Assembly (NCBI GenBank): GCA_014859095.1
Contig: JACUUV010000002.1
Span: forward strand, 94,376 to 158,375
DNA from: Clostridia bacterium
Lineage (GTDB): Bacteria > Bacillota > Clostridia > Peptostreptococcales > Acidaminobacteraceae
DNA length: 64,000 nucleotides
Reading direction: 5' to 3'
Below are positions 28,859 through 39,703 of the stretch, piece after piece (position 1 is the first letter of the stretch; each line of letters starts with the position of its first letter). Made by a program: the position numbers and the translations under genes. The notes under the pieces are model-generated. The model saw only the letters and a list, made by a program, of their open reading frames with translations. It had not been told where the DNA came from and ran no database searches.

Positions 28859-31102
28859 ATGACTGAATTATTAGCACCAGCAGGAAGTATGGAAGCATTA
28901 AAGGCTGCAATTTCTAATGGTTGTGATGCAATATACTTGGGTATGCAAAAATTTGGTGCACGTGCATACTCCTCCAATTTCGATATGGAATCGTTAAAAG
29001 AGGCAGTAGCATATGCGCATCTGAGAAGTGTTAAAATCTATGTTACCATGAATACCATCGTTTTTGAAGATGAAATTTCAGAGATGAAAGCACAAATGGA
29101 TGAGTTGAATGAAATCGGTGTTGATGGCATTATTGTCCAGGACCTGGCTGCACTCGATTATATAGTCAAAAACTTTGTTGACCTTCAAGTTCATTGTTCC
29201 ACTCAAATGGGAATAGACGATTTGGACGGAACTTTATTGTTTAAGGAGCTTGGTGCAAAAAGAGTCGTTCTCTCCCGAGAAGTAGAGATTGAAAAAGTCA
29301 AAGAGATCAGAAGACTTGCCGACATACCACTTGAAATTTTTGTTCATGGCGCTTTATGTGTCTCTTACTCCGGAAACTGTCTGATGTCCGGATTAATCGG
29401 TTATCGAAGCGGAAACCGGGGAAGATGTGTTGGGTCATGTCGCAAGGCGTATGAACTTATCGACAAGACGACAGATACCATTATAGACCAAAACTATATT
29501 CTATCGACTAAGGATTTGAACACTATTGATTATATTGAGGACTTAAAAGAAATTGATTCCTTAAAAATCGAAGGTCGAATGAAAGAGCCTGCGTATGTCG
29601 CTAATGTCGTATCAAAGTATCGCAAGGCCTTAGATCATAAAGTAACCGTAGAAGATAAGGATGATTTAAGCAAAACCTTCAACAGAACTTTTACCAAAGG
29701 CTATTTGTTTCATGAAGATCCGAAAGAGATTACAAACATTTTAAGACCAAATAATTTTGGTTTTGAAATTGGCAGAATCAGCAAGATTATTAAAGACACC
29801 TATGAAATTAGACTTACTCGACCTCTAAATCAAAACGATATCATCAGAATAAGTCATAACAATGAAGATGTTATTTTATCTGTTGTAAAACTTTACGATA
29901 AAGATGACAACTTGATCAACAAAGCAGATGATGTCTGCTATATCAAAATCAAGGAAAAGCTGTCTAAGGGTGATTTGGTCTATTTGACAAAGGATTATTC
30001 CTACTACAAAGAACTGGAATCATCACTGGAAAATGAATTTAGGCGATTTGACCTGGATGTTAAAGTGTATGCTTATCCGGATTCAAATCTGGTCATATAT
30101 GCGAACGGCTTAGGTTTTGATTTTTTATACGAAGGAACTGAAATACTAGGTAAAGCCATAAATAATCCAACAACAAAAGAGCAGGTGATTAAACAACTCT
30201 CCAGATTAAATGATACGATATTCGAGCTTAAGTCTGTGGACTATGAGGATTGTGGTGCATTTATTCCAGCTAAACTTTTAAATGCAGCCAGAAGAGATAT
30301 AGTACAGGGCTTATATGACTTGAAGCAAAGTAGCCAAAGGAAAAGAACCAAGTCACCTACCGCAAAAGAAAAATTATGCTATACCCCTCAAAAACCATAC
30401 CTTACGGCTTCGGTATCCACTAAGGAGCAATATGATGCTTGCGTGAGCAGTGGTATAACAGAAATCTATTTTGAAAACGTTGTCAGAAGAAACCAAATCG
30501 AGTATACGAAAAAAGAGGGACCACTGCTCATCGGAGGATATGGTGGAATTCATCACTATAGAACAACCAATCCTTTCATTACCGACTATTCTCTAAACGT
30601 TGTCAATTCTACCAGTTGCTATGAATTATATAGATTGGGTGCAAAACGAGTCACATTATCTTATGAAATGAATAAAAATCAAATTGAAGATTTGATGACT
30701 GCTTACCATGTAGAAAATGGAGGCGCTCCCGCACTTGAAATGATTGTATATGGCAGGGCGCCCATGATGTTTACGAAATATTGTCCACTGAAAAAAATGA
30801 ATCGATGCGGTGATTGCAAAACGAAGCGCTATGAGATCCAAGATGAGCAAGGATCGTTCCCGATCATCACTCATGAGGATTGTACAGTGACCATCCTTAA
30901 TGGAAAGACGCTTAATCTTTTAGATGAGCTGCAAAACATAAAAGGAATCGAGGCATTCAGATTGAATTTCACAGTTGAATCAAAAGAGCAGGTTATGGAA
31001 ACCATCAATAAGGCCTTTAGCAAATTAAATGGCACATCGAATCAAACTGTTTTTAATCAGGAAACCGACACAAGAGGACATTTTAACAAGGAGATCATGT
31101 AA
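28859..31102 (+). CDS. U32 family peptidase / RlhA-like
   Basis: MTELLAPAGSMEALKAAISNGCDAIYLG, HGALCVSYSGNCLMSGLIGYRSGNRGRCVGSCRKAY; ATG 28859 with agaggga SD. Confidence 0.92.
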   Translation: MTELLAPAGSMEALKAAISNGCDAIYLGMQKFGARAYSSNFDMESLKEAVAYAHLRSVKIYVTMNTIVFEDEISEMKAQMDELNEIGVDGIIVQDLAALDYIVKNFVDLQVHCSTQMGIDDLDGTLLFKELGAKRVVLSREVEIEKVKEIRRLADIPLEIFVHGALCVSYSGNCLMSGLIGYRSGNRGRCVGSCRKAYELIDKTTDTIIDQNYILSTKDLNTIDYIEDLKEIDSLKIEGRMKEPAYVANVVSKYRKALDHKVTVEDKDDLSKTFNRTFTKGYLFHEDPKEITNILRPNNFGFEIGRISKIIKDTYEIRLTRPLNQNDIIRISHNNEDVILSVVKLYDKDDNLINKADDVCYIKIKEKLSKGDLVYLTKDYSYYKELESSLENEFRRFDLDVKVYAYPDSNLVIYANGLGFDFLYEGTEILGKAINNPTTKEQVIKQLSRLNDTIFELKSVDYEDCGAFIPAKLLNAARRDIVQGLYDLKQSSQRKRTKSPTAKEKLCYTPQKPYLTASVSTKEQYDACVSSGITEIYFENVVRRNQIEYTKKEGPLLIGGYGGIHHYRTTNPFITDYSLNVVNSTSCYELYRLGAKRVTLSYEMNKNQIEDLMTAYHVENGGAPALEMIVYGRAPMMFTKYCPLKKMNRCGDCKTKRYEIQDEQGSFPIITHEDCTVTILNGKTLNLLDELQNIKGIEAFRLNFTVESKEQVMETINKAFSKLNGTSNQTVFNQETDTRGHFNKEIM

Positions 31103-31107
31103 GAAAA

Positions 31108-31145
31108 AACCCTCAAAACTATTGAAATCAATGGTTTTGAGGGTT
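31108..31145. terminator. bidirectional-looking terminator between convergent U32 and HAD genes
   Basis: aaccctcaaaac...gttttgagggtt with nested attga-aa-tcaat. Confidence 0.8.
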
Positions 31146-31156
31146 CTCTATTTTAT

Positions 31157-31981
31157 TTATGCAATTATTCGCTCATGAAGATCAAACAGTTCCACCAAAT
31201 GCTTAGCCACTGCATCATCGCCGTTATCCCCAATGGATTCATGACCAATGAGTTTTTCTTTGAGCTTAGGATGTGCATTGCCCATGACATACCCTTTACC
31301 CACAACGCTCAGCATCTCGAAATCGTTGAGCCCGTCTCCAAATGCGATTACCTCATGAGGTTCTATCCCATACCTTTTGAGCGACTTGAGTATGGCCTCT
31401 CCCTTATTCACACCTTTTGGCATAATTTCAAGACATTGCGGCATGGAAAAAGTCACATCGACATGCTCTCCATACATTTGCGTCACAGCATTCGCTATAG
31501 GAATCAATTTTTCATTGTCGTATGATGTGAAAAACACCTTGTTGATCGGTTCATGAAGATGATCCTCGAATTTACATAATGTATATTGAAAGTCATCCTC
31601 TTTATAATACTTGGCAAAAACCTGATCCGGTTCTTCCATCAACCAGTGGGCACCTTTGTAAAGGTTCTTGTAAACGCCTTCAGGAACTTCAATTTTTAAA
31701 ATATTCTCTATGATTTCTTTGTCAATAAAAGACTGATCGATGAGTTCGCCACTGAAATCCGCTATGGTTGCTCCATTTGCAGTAATCAGGAACGTGTCTA
31801 CCCCTAGTTTTTTACTGATATTGAGTGCATCACAATGGTGTCTACCAGTTGCGATCCAAAACGGTATATTTTCATTTGTAAGCGCTTTTACCACACTTTT
31901 GGTGTATTCGCTAAGTGCATGATCTTTATTGAGCAATGTGCCATCCAAATCTGAGATGACCAATTTTATTCTATTTTTCAT
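31157..31981 (-). CDS. Cof-type HAD-superfamily phosphatase
   Basis: VISDLDGTLLNKDH, IATGRHH, AFGDGLNDFEML. Confidence 0.9.
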   Translation of the reverse strand: MKNRIKLVISDLDGTLLNKDHALSEYTKSVVKALTNENIPFWIATGRHHCDALNISKKLGVDTFLITANGATIADFSGELIDQSFIDKEIIENILKIEVPEGVYKNLYKGAHWLMEEPDQVFAKYYKEDDFQYTLCKFEDHLHEPINKVFFTSYDNEKLIPIANAVTQMYGEHVDVTFSMPQCLEIMPKGVNKGEAILKSLKRYGIEPHEVIAFGDGLNDFEMLSVVGKGYVMGNAHPKLKEKLIGHESIGDNGDDAVAKHLVELFDLHERIIA

Positions 31982-32061
31982 TCGTAATACCTCCAGTTGC
32001 ATCAGTATAACGCAAACTGTCACTTTTCGCAATCTCGACCATGTAATATTTTTGTTAACTA

Positions 32062-32096
32062 TAAAAAAAGAGGGTCGATGCAAGCATCGCCCTCTA
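32062..32096 (-). terminator. terminator after hcp
   Basis: agagggcgatgcttgcatcgaccctctttttttat on the minus strand. Confidence 0.75.
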
Positions 32097-32109
32097 CTTT
32101 ATTATTGAA

Positions 32110-33756
32110 TTAACCCAAGAACTGTACCAAATCTTCTTCTACTGTACCGATGCCGTTGATTCCAAATGTGTTGACAAGTACGTTTGCCACGTTTGGAGAA
32201 AGGAACGCAGGTAATGTAGGTCCGAGTTTGATGTTTTTTACGCCTAAGTAGAGAAGAGCCAAAAGAACGATGACAGCTTTTTGCTCATACCAAGCGATAT
32301 TGTATGAAATAGGCAGATCGTTGATGTCATTGAGTTCAAATACTTCTTTGAGTTTAAGAGCGATCACTGCAAGTGAGTAGGAATCATTACATTGACCAGC
32401 GTCGAGAACTCTTGGAATACCACCGATATCACCAAGACCAAGCTTGTTGTATCTGTATTTTGCACAACCTGCTGTAAGGATTACTGTATCCTTAGGCAAT
32501 GTTTCTGCAAACTCAGTGTAGTAATCTCTAGATTTCATTCTGCCGTCACAACCCGCCATTACAAAGAATTGCTTGATTGCGCCGGTTTTAACTGCATCAA
32601 CTACTTTATCAGCAAGTGCCATAACTTGGTTATGAGCAAATCCGCCTACGATTGTGCCTGTTTCAATTTCTGTAGGTGATGCGAGTTTTTTGGCATGCTC
32701 AATGATTTCGCTGAAATCTTTGGCTTTGCCATCCACTCTGCCCTGAATGTGTTTGAAACCATCAAATCCAGCAGATCCTGTAGTGTAGATTCTATCTTTG
32801 TAGCTTGCCAGAGGTGGTACGATACAGTTTGTAGTGAAAAGAACTGGTCCATTGAAACTTTCGAACTCTTCTTTTTGCTTCCACCATGCATTACCGTAGT
32901 TGCCTACGAAATGATCATACTTCTTAAATGCAGGATAGTAGTTCGCTGGAAGCATTTCACTGTGCGTATATACGTCTACTCCGGTACCGGCTGTTTGTGC
33001 CAAGAGTTCTTCCATGTCCTTAAGGTCATGACCGGAAATCAGGATTGCAGGATTGTTTCTAACGCCAATGTTGACTTCTGTGATTTCAGGGTTACCGTAG
33101 TTTGATGTGTTGGCCTTGTCGAGAAGTGCCATCACGTTAACACCGAATTTACCTGTCTCAAGTACGAGTGCTACGAGTTCATCAGCTGATAATCCGTCAT
33201 TGATTGTCGCAAGCAATGCTTTTTCGATGAAATCATAGATCTCTTCATCAGCAAACCCTAAGTTAGCAGCGTGCTCAGCATAAGCGGCCATACCTTTGAG
33301 ACCGTAAATAATAAGTTCTCTAAGGCTTCTTACGTCTTCATTTTCAGTAGATAAAACACCTACTCCTGAATTTGATTTTTCTTCATAGCTGTCTACTGAT
33401 CCAGTCCATACCGCTGAATCATGGTATACTTTATCTTCAAGTTTGCCAGCCGCCTCTAAAGCCGCTTTCACACGATCTCTCTCTGCAACAGCACCTGTAA
33501 TTTTAGCTGTGATTGCACTATGGTCAAAGTTTGCATTGGTGATTGTCGCAAAAAGACCGTCGAGAATTACAGCATCTGAACTTGAATCGTTAAGACCCGC
33601 TTTTCTCGCTTGTTGATTGTATTCCGAAACGCCTTTTAAAGTATAGATCAATAAATCTTGAAGATTGGCTACGTCATCCGTCTTACCGCAAACACCAATC
33701 TTTGTGCAGCCTTTGTTCCCCGCCGCTTCTTGACACTGATAACAAAACATGCTCAT
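32110..33756 (-). CDS. hcp: hybrid cluster protein (hydroxylamine reductase)
   Basis: [23 protein letters not shown] Cys motif, C-terminal [11 protein letters not shown]-like sequence ([17 protein letters not shown]). Confidence 0.95.
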   Translation of the reverse strand: MSMFCYQCQEAAGNKGCTKIGVCGKTDDVANLQDLLIYTLKGVSEYNQQARKAGLNDSSSDAVILDGLFATITNANFDHSAITAKITGAVAERDRVKAALEAAGKLEDKVYHDSAVWTGSVDSYEEKSNSGVGVLSTENEDVRSLRELIIYGLKGMAAYAEHAANLGFADEEIYDFIEKALLATINDGLSADELVALVLETGKFGVNVMALLDKANTSNYGNPEITEVNIGVRNNPAILISGHDLKDMEELLAQTAGTGVDVYTHSEMLPANYYPAFKKYDHFVGNYGNAWWKQKEEFESFNGPVLFTTNCIVPPLASYKDRIYTTGSAGFDGFKHIQGRVDGKAKDFSEIIEHAKKLASPTEIETGTIVGGFAHNQVMALADKVVDAVKTGAIKQFFVMAGCDGRMKSRDYYTEFAETLPKDTVILTAGCAKYRYNKLGLGDIGGIPRVLDAGQCNDSYSLAVIALKLKEVFELNDINDLPISYNIAWYEQKAVIVLLALLYLGVKNIKLGPTLPAFLSPNVANVLVNTFGINGIGTVEEDLVQFLG

Positions 33757-33872
33757 CTGATAAATCTCCTTTCAATAATCGCATTGTATTATTTGTTGTG
33801 ATTGAATACCTCATGTTCTTTTACAACCGATATTCTCGAGATTAATCATACCGTTTTGAAAGGTGTGTTTCG

Positions 33873-33886
33873 GTAACATATGTTAC
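33873..33886. promoter_or_regulatory. perfect 14-bp palindrome GTAACATATGTTAC upstream of hcp; candidate Crp/Fnr-family operator
   Basis: sequence read directly, 117 bp upstream of the hcp start. Confidence 0.45.
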
Positions 33887-33896
33887 ACTCTGTAAA

Positions 33897-34646
33897 CTAT
33901 TTCAATTGATTGATTATGGATGCAGAATAGGCAGCTCCAAATCCATTGTCGATGTTGACCACAGTGACACCGCTGGCGCAGCTGTTGAGCATCGTCAATA
34001 GCGCGCTGATGCCACCGAAACTTGCACCATAGCCGACACTTGTGGGGACTGCAATCACAGGTTTGTCCACAAGTCCACCCACCACACTGGCGAGAGCTCC
34101 TTCCATTCCAGCTATAACGATGACCACACGGGCACCTCTGATGACATCCAGTTTTGCAAACAGTCTATGGATTCCGGCAATGCCTACATCAATGACCTTT
34201 TCAACACGATTTCCAAGAATCCGCGCGGTTTCATAGGCCTCCTCGACAACAGGAAGATCGGATGTTCCTGCGGCCACTATAGCGATATAGGATTCCGATT
34301 CTTGTAAGGCGGAATTGATTACAGTTATCGTTCTTCCAATAGCATTATACTTCGCTTTGGTATTGCTTGAATGTACCGCTTCAAACATTTCTTCCGTTGC
34401 TCTAGTGGCCAGAACATTGACACCACTTTCACAGAGATGCTCAACAATGGCCGTCACTTGCTCTACTGTTTTGCCTTCAGAGTAGATCACTTCAGGGTAT
34501 CCCACACGGATTGCCCTGTGATTGTCGATCATAGCAAATCCCATATCTGTAAAAGGCAGTGTCTTCAATTGTTTTAGCGCATCATCCGTATTCATTTCAC
34601 CCGACTGTACGCGTTTTAACAAAAGTTCAAGATTATCTCTTTGCAT
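33897..34646 (-). CDS. larB: nickel pincer cofactor biosynthesis protein LarB
   Basis: PurE-like [51 protein letters not shown]; adjacent larE and larC. Confidence 0.93.
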   Translation of the reverse strand: MQRDNLELLLKRVQSGEMNTDDALKQLKTLPFTDMGFAMIDNHRAIRVGYPEVIYSEGKTVEQVTAIVEHLCESGVNVLATRATEEMFEAVHSSNTKAKYNAIGRTITVINSALQESESYIAIVAAGTSDLPVVEEAYETARILGNRVEKVIDVGIAGIHRLFAKLDVIRGARVVIVIAGMEGALASVVGGLVDKPVIAVPTSVGYGASFGGISALLTMLNSCASGVTVVNIDNGFGAAYSASIINQLK

Positions 34647-34648
34647 TT

Positions 34649-35476
34649 CTAAACTCCTTTTTCTATGGTACGGTTGAAACTTCCCATTGTGTAGCCCCCC
34701 ATATCCAGTGTCACATATTCAAAGCCGATTGTTTTCAATACTTTTGCAATATTCGACATGAGTTCAAGGTCAAAAATCTTGTGCATTTCATCTTTGCCTA
34801 TTTCGAGTCTGGCTATGTCTTCGTGTTTTCTGACACGGATGGCTCTTATCCCCATGTCTATGATGGTTTTCTCAGCTCTCTCAATCATCTCAAGTGATTT
34901 GAAGTCTACAATGGTATTATATGGTAGTCTGGTCAAAAGACACGCATAAGGGGGCTTGTCCCATGTCTCAAGGCTAAGTGCTTTCGACCATGTCCTGATT
35001 TCTTCTTTTGTGATATCGTTTTCAAGCAATGGGCTTTTCACTCTGAGTTCATCCAATGCTTTCATACCCGGTCTGTAGTCCTTTTTGTCATCGGCATTTG
35101 ATCCATCCGCAACTGAAGAAAACCCTTCATTTGCCGCAAATTCGATGATTTTTGAAAACACTATCTTTTTGCACTTGTAACATCTATCTACAGGATTGTT
35201 TAGTATAGTATCTGAGATTCCAAGTTCAATGAACTGGTGTCTCACATCGATACTACTCGTTAAAGCTTTAGCCTCATCTATTTCCCATCCGGCGATATAT
35301 GGTGCATTGACTGTGATTGCTATTGTGGAGTCTCCAAGACATTCTTTGGCAATTTTGATTAAAAATGTGCTGTCAACGCCTCCAGAGAAGGCTACAGCAA
35401 GTTTTTCCATCTTCTCGACTGACAAGCACAATTTGTCCAGTTTCGGATATTCGTTTCTAAGTTCTCTTAAAGTCAT
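34649..35476 (-). CDS. larE: ATP-dependent sacrificial sulfur transferase LarE
   Basis: [14 protein letters not shown]-loop, [22 protein letters not shown]. Confidence 0.93.
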   Translation of the reverse strand: MTLRELRNEYPKLDKLCLSVEKMEKLAVAFSGGVDSTFLIKIAKECLGDSTIAITVNAPYIAGWEIDEAKALTSSIDVRHQFIELGISDTILNNPVDRCYKCKKIVFSKIIEFAANEGFSSVADGSNADDKKDYRPGMKALDELRVKSPLLENDITKEEIRTWSKALSLETWDKPPYACLLTRLPYNTIVDFKSLEMIERAEKTIIDMGIRAIRVRKHEDIARLEIGKDEMHKIFDLELMSNIAKVLKTIGFEYVTLDMGGYTMGSFNRTIEKGV

Positions 35477-36738
35477 TGTCGTTCCTTTCCCTTGGCTATA
35501 ATAGCTTCTATGATTTCATAGACATCTTTTATGGACATCTCATTTTCCAGTGCAATACGTTTGCAATCTTCATATTCGAGCTTTTGGTTCACGCATTCGC
35601 CATCAAGGTACGCTTCTTTGAGGGTCACGTCACCAAAGCTCGTGTTCACTTTCGTGAATTTGCGATCGAGCTTCTGCTTTTCAACAGCATACATGCGAAG
35701 ACCGATGGAGGTCGTTTCTTTGAAAAGTGTCTTCTTGACCTCATCAAGCCGATCGTCCTGAACAAGTATGGAGAGTTTTATGGCAGGTCTTCCCTTTTTC
35801 ATTATGATTGGTGTTTTATAGACATCTAACGCTCCGGATTTAAACAGTCTTTCTTCGGCATAAACCAACAACTCTGAACTCATATCATCGATATTCGATT
35901 CGATGATCCATTGTTTCTCGGTTGATGTTTTTTTGTGTGTTTCAAGCTCGATGAGCATCACTCTTAACAAGTTTGGAATTTCGAGGTTCCTGGTACCTAG
36001 ACCATAACCGATTTCAGAAATGGTGAAATTTCTGTCTTCAGTAAATTCATCAACAAAAGCCTTTAATATCGCCGCACCAGTTGGGGTGGTCATTTCATTT
36101 TTTTCAACTTTTGAGCAGATAGGCACCCCTTTTAGAATCTCAGCTGTGGCAGGTGCCGGAACCGGCATCAGACCGTGGTCACATCTCACGAAACCGCTTC
36201 CCGTTTCAACTTTAGATGCCATGATGCAATTGACATTAAGCGCATCAAAACAAATGGCTGCACCAACGATATCCACTATGGAATCAATGGCACCCACTTC
36301 ATGAAAATGGACTGTATCCATCGTTCTGTTGTGAATATGTGCTTCAGCACGAGCAATTTCATCGAATATTCTGATGCTGTATTGTTTTACCCGCTCATCC
36401 AGTGTGCTTATTTCAATGATTTTCTTGATTTCTCCATAATCCCTCATCCCAGTGTGGTCGTGTGATTGCTGAGTGTGATGATGATGATCATGATCATCAT
36501 CATGGGCATGGGCATGTTTCGCATTCAAGTCAATGACATCGACTTTTGTGCCAAAAATGCCATGTTTGTCGCCTTTTGACAACTTGATTTCAAATTCACC
36601 ATCAAGTCCAAGTTTGCTGAGTTCTTTTTTTATGTGTTCTATTGATACACCGAGATCCACCATTGCGCCAAGGTTCATATCGCCACTGATTCCGGCGAAG
36701 CAGTCATAGTATAACGCTTTCATATCGTTCTCCTCCAA
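35473..36738 (-). CDS. larC: nickel insertion protein LarC (single ORF, His/Asp-rich insert)
   Basis: YYDCFAGISGDMNLGA, HAHAHDDDHDHHHHTQQSHDH, TVHFHEVGAIDSIVDIVGA. Confidence 0.93.
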   Translation of the reverse strand: MEENDMKALYYDCFAGISGDMNLGAMVDLGVSIEHIKKELSKLGLDGEFEIKLSKGDKHGIFGTKVDVIDLNAKHAHAHDDDHDHHHHTQQSHDHTGMRDYGEIKKIIEISTLDERVKQYSIRIFDEIARAEAHIHNRTMDTVHFHEVGAIDSIVDIVGAAICFDALNVNCIMASKVETGSGFVRCDHGLMPVPAPATAEILKGVPICSKVEKNEMTTPTGAAILKAFVDEFTEDRNFTISEIGYGLGTRNLEIPNLLRVMLIELETHKKTSTEKQWIIESNIDDMSSELLVYAEERLFKSGALDVYKTPIIMKKGRPAIKLSILVQDDRLDEVKKTLFKETTSIGLRMYAVEKQKLDRKFTKVNTSFGDVTLKEAYLDGECVNQKLEYEDCKRIALENEMSIKDVYEIIEAIIAKGKERQ

Positions 36739-36790
36739 ACTTATTTCACTTTACATTATACTCAAATATTTAGCAAAGCGAAATAATTAT

Positions 36791-37528
36791 CTAGTATTTC
36801 ACATGCATGAGGCAAAGGCCTCCAGCAGGTGCGGTGAATCCCGCTTCCATTCGATATTGACTATCAAACAATGCGTCTAGTCCAGTCTCCTGTCTGCTGC
36901 CGTTACCAACCTCTATGAGCGTGCCTACGATTATTCTGACCATATTGTAAAGAAAGCCGTCTGCAGTCAGATTGATGATGATTTCCTCATCAGTTTCTTC
37001 AAATGTGATGGCACTCAGATTTCTCACGGTGGATTTCTTTGTCTTATCCGAAGAAAACACCTTAAAATCATGATTTCCTATGAATGATTCTGAAGCCAAC
37101 TTCATTTTCGTGACATCAAGCTTTTCCCCTTCGTAGACATAGACGAGTCGTCTTTGAAACAAAGGCAGATAAGCAGCTCTCCATATTCTATATTGATAAG
37201 TCTTTTCCACCGCACTGAAACGCGAATGAAACCTTTGATCCACAGGTTCGATGGAAAAAACCACAATGTCCTCAGGCAAAAACTTGTTCATGATCGAGCG
37301 CAGCGCATCGCAGTCCACTTGTTTCGCAACCGAAAAATCCGCTATTTGGCACGCGGCATGCACTCCGGCATCGGTTCGACCTGAACCCTGAATTTCAATG
37401 CTTTCGCAGAAATGTTTGGAGAGTACCCCTTCAATTTTCCCTTGAATGGTCATTTCTGAATTTTTAAGTTTTTGCCAACCTCTGTATTTGCCACCCTCGT
37501 AACCAATCGTCATCTTATATTTCTTCAT
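36791..37528 (-). CDS. truA: tRNA pseudouridine synthase A
   Basis: GYEGGKYRGWQ, GSGRTDAGVHAACQIADF, RFHSRFSA. Confidence 0.95.
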   Translation of the reverse strand: MKKYKMTIGYEGGKYRGWQKLKNSEMTIQGKIEGVLSKHFCESIEIQGSGRTDAGVHAACQIADFSVAKQVDCDALRSIMNKFLPEDIVVFSIEPVDQRFHSRFSAVEKTYQYRIWRAAYLPLFQRRLVYVYEGEKLDVTKMKLASESFIGNHDFKVFSSDKTKKSTVRNLSAITFEETDEEIIINLTADGFLYNMVRIIVGTLIEVGNGSRQETGLDALFDSQYRMEAGFTAPAGGLCLMHVKY

Positions 37529-37550
37529 TGGTCTCTCCTTCTAAAATGAA

Positions 37551-37580
37551 ATCCAGGGCTTCCTAATCAAGGCCCTGGAT
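37551..37580 (-). terminator. possible terminator/stem-loop downstream of the 110-aa gene
   Basis: atccagggc...gccctggat; no strong T-run. Confidence 0.45.
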
Positions 37581-37592
37581 CCTGTTGATCTT

Positions 37593-37925
37593 TTAGATTT
37601 CATCATGCTCGATGATCAGAACCTGATCTCCCAGATCCTTATCGATTTCTTTTAACGCATCAATAACAGGTTTGTTTGAAGCAAACGGGATTTCCATAAC
37701 GACGACTTTATAACCTTTATCCAGATAGGTCATGATGTTCTTTTTATACCAGCCCATATATATGCAAACACGTGAATCCTGATCGAATTGTCTACCATAA
37801 TTGCAAAAATTCACCAAATCGCTCTCTTCTTCAATCACTCTGATGCTTTTTTCATTGATTATAGCTTCCACTTCAGGTGTCACATCTTTATAAGCAACAA
37901 CCACAACAGAATATTTTGAACCCAT
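37593..37925 (-). CDS. hypothetical protein (110 aa)
   Basis: intact ORF with upstream SD-like sequence (gggaggt); no recognised family. Confidence 0.75.
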   Translation of the reverse strand: MGSKYSVVVVAYKDVTPEVEAIINEKSIRVIEEESDLVNFCNYGRQFDQDSRVCIYMGWYKKNIMTYLDKGYKVVVMEIPFASNKPVIDALKEIDKDLGDQVLIIEHDEI

Positions 37926-37990
37926 AAACGTACCTCCCAGGTATTTTGATTATATTATATCAAAATTGACAAAAAATAGACAATTTTTTC

Positions 37991-39001
37991 TCATCTTGTC
38001 GCAAAGATGTAATCTTCCATCTCGGTAAGTTTATTGATTTCATCGCTTTCCAGCTGCTTGTACAATATTTGGCGATAGTGCCTGCTCAAGTCGGACTGTT
38101 CAGTGTAACCCTTGATTCCAATATCATTCCAATGTATTTTCTTTTTCTTGTAAAAGAGATCATAATTGACAATACGTTCCCCATTTTCCATGTATTCCAG
38201 TGCCAAAAGAATTTTTTTGACCTCCTCCGGCTTCATGTAGGTGTATAGCACAAGTTGATAGGCCTCATTCGAGGCAAAAAACTTCATCCCGTCTTCTCCC
38301 CATTCTTCCTTGAGCACAATTCCGACACCAAGTTGATCGAATATATACACCAGACGATCGTATTGAATCTTGTAAGCATCATAATTGTCTTGGATTTTCA
38401 CGGTCAAATCATACCACTTGTTCTCGTCCAAGTTTCGATTGATATATTTAAGCGCATGATGGTCAAGTACATCAATCACTTCAGAAAAATGAGCTTCCGT
38501 ATATATCGAAGACGTGTTCAAATCAGAATACTCCAGCCTTTTATTGATATTGCCTCTGGTGAAACATATGATCGTCCCTTCCGAATGCAAACTGAAAATG
38601 GTTCTCGTCGGTTCAATGACCGCGTTGAAGTCTTCAGCGATACAACTGACAGTACTATCCATATTGCCTACGACTTTCATGATGACAATACGCGGTGATT
38701 TTCTGACGTATTTGATCAGACTTCCCATATTTGAATTGATCAGCCTCATAAAAAAAATTTGGGGACTCTCGTTAATGATAATACAGTTTCTCACATCAAT
38801 ATTGATTATATTTTCCCTTGCATAGTCAGCTAAATAAAGCAAAGTCTGGGATGGTTTCATCTCTGAGATGATTTCTTCAAAAATCTTCGCGTCGGATTTG
38901 ACTTTCTCTGAGACAAAGTGAGATTTCACAAAACTCTTGAACTGCTCTCTATCGCTTGGTTCAATTATTAAAATTTTAGGACCGCTTCTTACAAATGACA
39001 T
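37991..39001 (-). CDS. hypothetical protein (336 aa)
   Basis: long intact ORF, no overlapping plausible gene; no recognised family. Confidence 0.8.
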   Translation of the reverse strand: MSFVRSGPKILIIEPSDREQFKSFVKSHFVSEKVKSDAKIFEEIISEMKPSQTLLYLADYARENIINIDVRNCIIINESPQIFFMRLINSNMGSLIKYVRKSPRIVIMKVVGNMDSTVSCIAEDFNAVIEPTRTIFSLHSEGTIICFTRGNINKRLEYSDLNTSSIYTEAHFSEVIDVLDHHALKYINRNLDENKWYDLTVKIQDNYDAYKIQYDRLVYIFDQLGVGIVLKEEWGEDGMKFFASNEAYQLVLYTYMKPEEVKKILLALEYMENGERIVNYDLFYKKKKIHWNDIGIKGYTEQSDLSRHYRQILYKQLESDEINKLTEMEDYIFATR

Positions 39002-39198
39002 GCTTGACCTACTTTCGGTATTGATAATTCTTTTCTTTGATAACTATTAGTTTACGCCGATTCATGTAAAAATCAATAGATTGTGACACTAACCCATAAT
39101 TATTTTTCATTATATTTAATTTGTCGAAATTTTCTGATATATAATGGGTATATAATTTAAGTGGTAAACACTTATTACAATGAAAGGATGGATCGATT

Positions 39199-39699
39199 AT
39201 GTCGGAAGTATTTGAGTTCGATAAGGCAACTGAGAAATTGAAGCTTTTGGATGCATTTATTGAAACACAACCCGCCAAAGATGAAGCCGTTATTTCGGTG
39301 CTTCACAAGGCACAATCACTATTTGGCTATCTCCCAGCTGAATTGCAGCTTCACGTCGCAAGAAAACTTGATGTTCCCGCCGCTAAAGTCTATGGTGTCG
39401 TCAGTTTCTACTCGTTTTTCTCGCAGGAAAAAAGAGGTGATTTTACCGTCAATATCTGTATGGGAACAGCTTGCTTTGTCAAAGGCATCGACAAAGTCAT
39501 TGCAGAGTTCTCAAATCAACTCGGGATCAAGAACAAAGAGACCACAGCCGATGGTTTATTCACACTTAATGATGTCCGCTGTATCGGAGCATGTGGGCTT
39601 GCACCTGTCGTCATGATCAACGACAAAGTTTACGGTCATGTCAAAGCTGAAGATGTTGGTCAAATCATAATGGATTGCAAAGAACAAAAAGGAGTGTAG
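39199..39699 (+). CDS. NuoE-like 2Fe-2S subunit of bifurcating hydrogenase (HndA/HydC-like)
   Basis: VYGVVSFYSFFSQEKRGDFTVNICMGTACFVKG, DVRCIGACGLAPVVMINDKVYG. Confidence 0.94.
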   Translation: MSEVFEFDKATEKLKLLDAFIETQPAKDEAVISVLHKAQSLFGYLPAELQLHVARKLDVPAAKVYGVVSFYSFFSQEKRGDFTVNICMGTACFVKGIDKVIAEFSNQLGIKNKETTADGLFTLNDVRCIGACGLAPVVMINDKVYGHVKAEDVGQIIMDCKEQKGV

Positions 39700-39703
39700 C
39701 GAC

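Noticed and set aside
36454-36520. Trinucleotide-like repeat (atgatgatcatgatcatcatcat) as a regulatory repeat
   Set aside because: It is the coding sequence of the His/Asp-rich segment of LarC
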